Assembly: GCF_050303215.1 (NCBI RefSeq)
Contig: NZ_JBNLBH010000151.1
Location: 1-64,000, forward strand
Length of the DNA: 64,000 nucleotides
Reading direction: 5' to 3'
From: Haliangium sp050303215
Lineage (GTDB): Bacteria > Myxococcota_A > Polyangia > Haliangiales > Haliangiaceae
The notes under the pieces were generated by a model. That model ran no database searches. It saw only the letters and a program-made list of their open reading frames with translations, and had not been told where the DNA came from. A program made the position numbers and the translations under genes. Below, piece after piece: positions 61,013 through 64,000 of the stretch. The number at the start of each line of letters is the position of its first letter. The stretch's first letter is position 1.

Positions 61013-61684
61013 GGCATCGCGGATGTCAGGCCGATCCCGACGCCTCACTTGACGCCCTGACCGCGTGTCAGGCCGATCTCAACGCCTCATATGAGGCCCT
61101 GACCGCCTGTCAGGCCACTGCCGACAATCAGCTCCTCCTGCTGCAATTCCGTATGGCGCACCACGAGGACCTCGCGAGCCCAGCGATCTCCTGTCAGGGA
61201 CTCCGCGACGGGATACGCATCGCACGAAAACTCTGTCAGGCGCGTCGGCGGGCGTTTGTCGCGCTTCATTCTTCGCGTCAGGAGCGTCCGTGCGCGTTTG
61301 CGATGCTCCGTTCTCCGTGTCAGTCGCGTCGTGCACGCTTGGGTGCCGCTCGTGCGCGCTGTCAGCCAGAGCCCCACCGAGTGGCCACGCTCCAGATTCC
61401 CGGTCGGACGTCGCCGAAGGCGGACGCAGTCCAGCCCGCGCCCCGTCAGCGGCGCGTCGAACGCTCCCCGAGCGCCCTGATCGGGTTTGGCTTCACTTCG
61501 TCACGCTCACCGACCGGCCTGACCATGTTTCACTTCTCTGCGTAACGCTCTTCGGCCGCCCTGACCGTGTCCGCCTTCTCTTCGTAACGCTCTTCGGCCG
61601 CCCTGACCGCGTCTTCCTTCTCTTCGTAGCGCTCACCGACCGCCCTGACCGTGTTTCTCCAGCCGGATTGGGCTGGCGAGTGCC
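61013..61684. repeat. 42-bp tandem repeat array upstream of the second Rpn gene
   Basis: Sixteen units keep a 42-bp phase without an indel, although most bases have diverged. GTCAG sits at 61025, 61067, 61109, 61193, 61235, 61277, 61319, 61361 and 61445; CCTGA sits just after 61055, 61097, 61475, 61517, 61559, 61601 and 61643. Where both occur they form CCTGAC-N5-GTCAGG. The last units carry CCCTGACCGCGTCTTCC, sharing the CCTGACCGC(A/G)TCTT core with the 43-bp array at 480. A hairpin CCAGCC-N6-GGCTGG (61659-61676) closes the array 48 bp before the Rpn ATG. Frames crossing it are treated as chance. No other gene is seen in 60792-61723. Confidence 0.85.
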
Positions 61685-61723
61685 GCGCGCGCCAATGAGG
61701 TCGCACCAGAAGGTTCGGACACC

Positions 61724-62920
61724 ATGGCACGAGTCGCACTCGACGTCATACCCGCGGAATATGATATCGACAACATGAGCATTGGTCGAATGGGGAACGG
61801 ATCGGATGACCGTGACGAGCGGGTGTCCATTGATGTCGACGCCACCGCTGACACTGCGGGCGCACATCCCGAGGGTATGGACGGCGCACCGAGTGACGAG
61901 TCAGGCGACGAACTCCCCAGCCCGCCGCGCACCGCCCACGACGCGTTCTTCAAGAAGCTCTTCTCCGCCCCCGAGCACGCCGCCGCCGAGCTCCGCGCGG
62001 TCGTTCCCGAGCGCGTTGCGGCCCACGTCGCCTGGGATACCCTTCGCCTCGAACACGCCAGCGCAGTCGGCGACTGGCTGCGCCAGCAGCACGGCGACCT
62101 GGTCTACTCGGCCTCCCTCGCAGACGGGCGCTCGGTCCTGCTCTGGTTCCTCTTCGAGCATCAGAGCACCGTCACCCACCTCATGGCCTGGGAGGTTCTG
62201 CAGAAGGCCGTCTCCCTGCTCAGGGCATGGCTCGATCAGCGGCCCCGCGCCAAGCACCTCCCCCCGCTGCTGTCCTTCGTCCTCTATACCGGCAGCGAGC
62301 CCTGGACCGCGCCGACCTCTCTCGATGGCCTCATCGACATCTCTGAAGAAGCCCGCCGCGACCTCGACGACCACCTCCTCACCTACCGCTACTTCCTCGA
62401 CGACCTCCACGCCACTCCTACCGAGGCCATCGATGCCCGCATCCTCGAGCCCCTCATCCGCCTCGGCCTCGTCGTCATGAAGCACGCCCCCTCCGACCAC
62501 ATCCTCGACCAGCTCCACGCTCACCACGCCGACATCTCGACCCTCCTCCGCACCAACGCCGGCTGGAACTGGCTCAAAGTGATCGTATACTACGTCTGGA
62601 GCGTCAACCAGCAGGCCACCCGCGACCGCATCCTCGAACGCCTCGAACCGGTCATCGGCCCGGAGATCGAACACGCCATGCTCACCTACGCGCAACAGCT
62701 CGAACGACAGGGCTTCGACAATGGCTTCGACAAGGGCCACGACAAAGGCCGGGAGCATGGCCAGCGGACGCTCCTCCTCCGCCAACTGCGGGCTCGCTTC
62801 GGAGACCTCCCCGAGGCGATCTCGAACCGCGTCAACGAGGCCGGCGAGGCCGAGCTCGAGGAGTGGGGCGAGCGGCTGATGTTCGCCGACTCCCTGGATG
62901 GCGTCTTCACCGTCCCGTGA
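61724..62920 (+). CDS. Rpn-family PD-(D/E)XK nuclease/putative transposase
   Basis: The 398-residue product has an acidic extension (1-68), then RTAHDAFFKKLFSAPEHAAAELRA. The nuclease core shows Asp125 in HGDLVYSASL and Glu145-x-Gln147 in LWFLFEHQSTVTH, the (D)...ExQ form seen in this family. The helical C-terminus carries Gly-repeats (GFDNGFDKGHDKGREHGQ) typical of Rpn proteins. GAAGG precedes the ATG. Known relatives cut DNA and promote recombination; some are regulated by a C-terminal protein made from an internal start. An in-frame ATG at 62477 would give 147 residues. It is preceded by the 42-bp array and followed by a helicase gene. Confidence 0.9.
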   Translation: MARVALDVIPAEYDIDNMSIGRMGNGSDDRDERVSIDVDATADTAGAHPEGMDGAPSDESGDELPSPPRTAHDAFFKKLFSAPEHAAAELRAVVPERVAAHVAWDTLRLEHASAVGDWLRQQHGDLVYSASLADGRSVLLWFLFEHQSTVTHLMAWEVLQKAVSLLRAWLDQRPRAKHLPPLLSFVLYTGSEPWTAPTSLDGLIDISEEARRDLDDHLLTYRYFLDDLHATPTEAIDARILEPLIRLGLVVMKHAPSDHILDQLHAHHADISTLLRTNAGWNWLKVIVYYVWSVNQQATRDRILERLEPVIGPEIEHAMLTYAQQLERQGFDNGFDKGHDKGREHGQRTLLLRQLRARFGDLPEAISNRVNEAGEAELEEWGERLMFADSLDGVFTVP

Positions 62921-63078
62921 TCGGGCTTCCCCGGGGCTCCCCCGGGCCGCCTTCGCCTTCGTCTGCACTTGCCCGGGGCGCTCCGAAGTGGTAGGCAGCG
63001 GCACGGAGATCGTCGCGCCTCCCGTGAACCGCGGCGCGACCGCGCCGCCATCCACGGCGAGACAGCGATAGGAATCAG

Positions 63079-64000
<922 letters not shown>

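Noticed and set aside
61530..61739. Minus-strand 14-residue repeat resembling a coiled coil (RYEEKADTVRAAEE)
   Set aside because: It is a by-product of the 42-bp array; the frame closes within the array, has no ribosome site, and the sister array has a 43-bp period.

Overview
The window is high-GC bacterial DNA and reads like a myxobacterial (Myxococcota) genome, perhaps of the Haliangium/Nannocystis/Enhygromyxa side. This placement is an inference from gene content, not a computed phylogeny. The signs are two Ser/Thr kinases (one fused to an AAA ATPase and a TPR-like region), lipoproteins with long Ala/Asp or Pro linkers, a beta-gamma-crystallin lectin, a 3,100-residue LamG protein, and long intergenic minisatellites.

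Layout. 1-1465: the 5' end of an Rpn-family (PD-(D/E)XK) gene on the minus strand, cut by the window edge, followed upstream by a 43-bp tandem array. 1466-7115 (minus): a lipid-transport operon (alr-mlaE-mlaF-mlaD) behind a Crp/Fnr regulator. 7419-9112: thiS-thiG-thiE. 9164-9239: tRNA-Thr(CGT). 9435-13901: a group II PLP decarboxylase and an orphan rve-type transposase.

14254-36768 is the most remarkable part: fourteen plus-strand genes, closely spaced or overlapping. It holds a radical SAM/SPASM maturase, a lectin/beta-gamma-crystallin/trefoil protein ending in 30 in-register pentapeptides of which 21 begin with Cys, a B12-type radical SAM enzyme of the RiPP-maturation type (CX7CX2C), and several small membrane or repeat proteins. 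It continues with a lipoprotein, an M15 peptidase, an ECF-like sigma factor, a giant protein with an apparent VHL beta-domain plus about nine LamG domains, and a PatF/LynF-type peptide prenyltransferase. I read it as an undescribed ribosomal-protein modification system in which the Cys-ladder protein is the likely substrate. That role is inferred from family and neighbourhood.

36811-46784 holds mostly housekeeping and small-molecule genes: O-methyltransferase, a GNAT-methyltransferase fusion, an MBL hydrolase, isoaspartyl peptidase, an aberrant EF-G, chorismate synthase, a kinase, a Rieske protein and a DUF2267-like protein. 46845-50831 is the large kinase/ATPase regulator. 50880-55733 holds a VOC lipoprotein, a hydroxyacid dehydrogenase, and a tight operon of haem-oxygenase-like diiron protein, VOC protein, sulfotransferase and TauE/SafE exporter with an Fnr-like box at its start. 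56368-60791 holds an ECF sigma factor, a tyrosinase lipoprotein, two LysR-type genes (one only an HTH) and an acidic-tailed protein.

61013-62920 mirrors the left edge: a 42-bp array directly upstream of a second Rpn-family gene, in the same orientation relative to it. The window ends inside a DEAD-box helicase gene. The paired array-plus-Rpn loci at both ends are the second main discovery lead.
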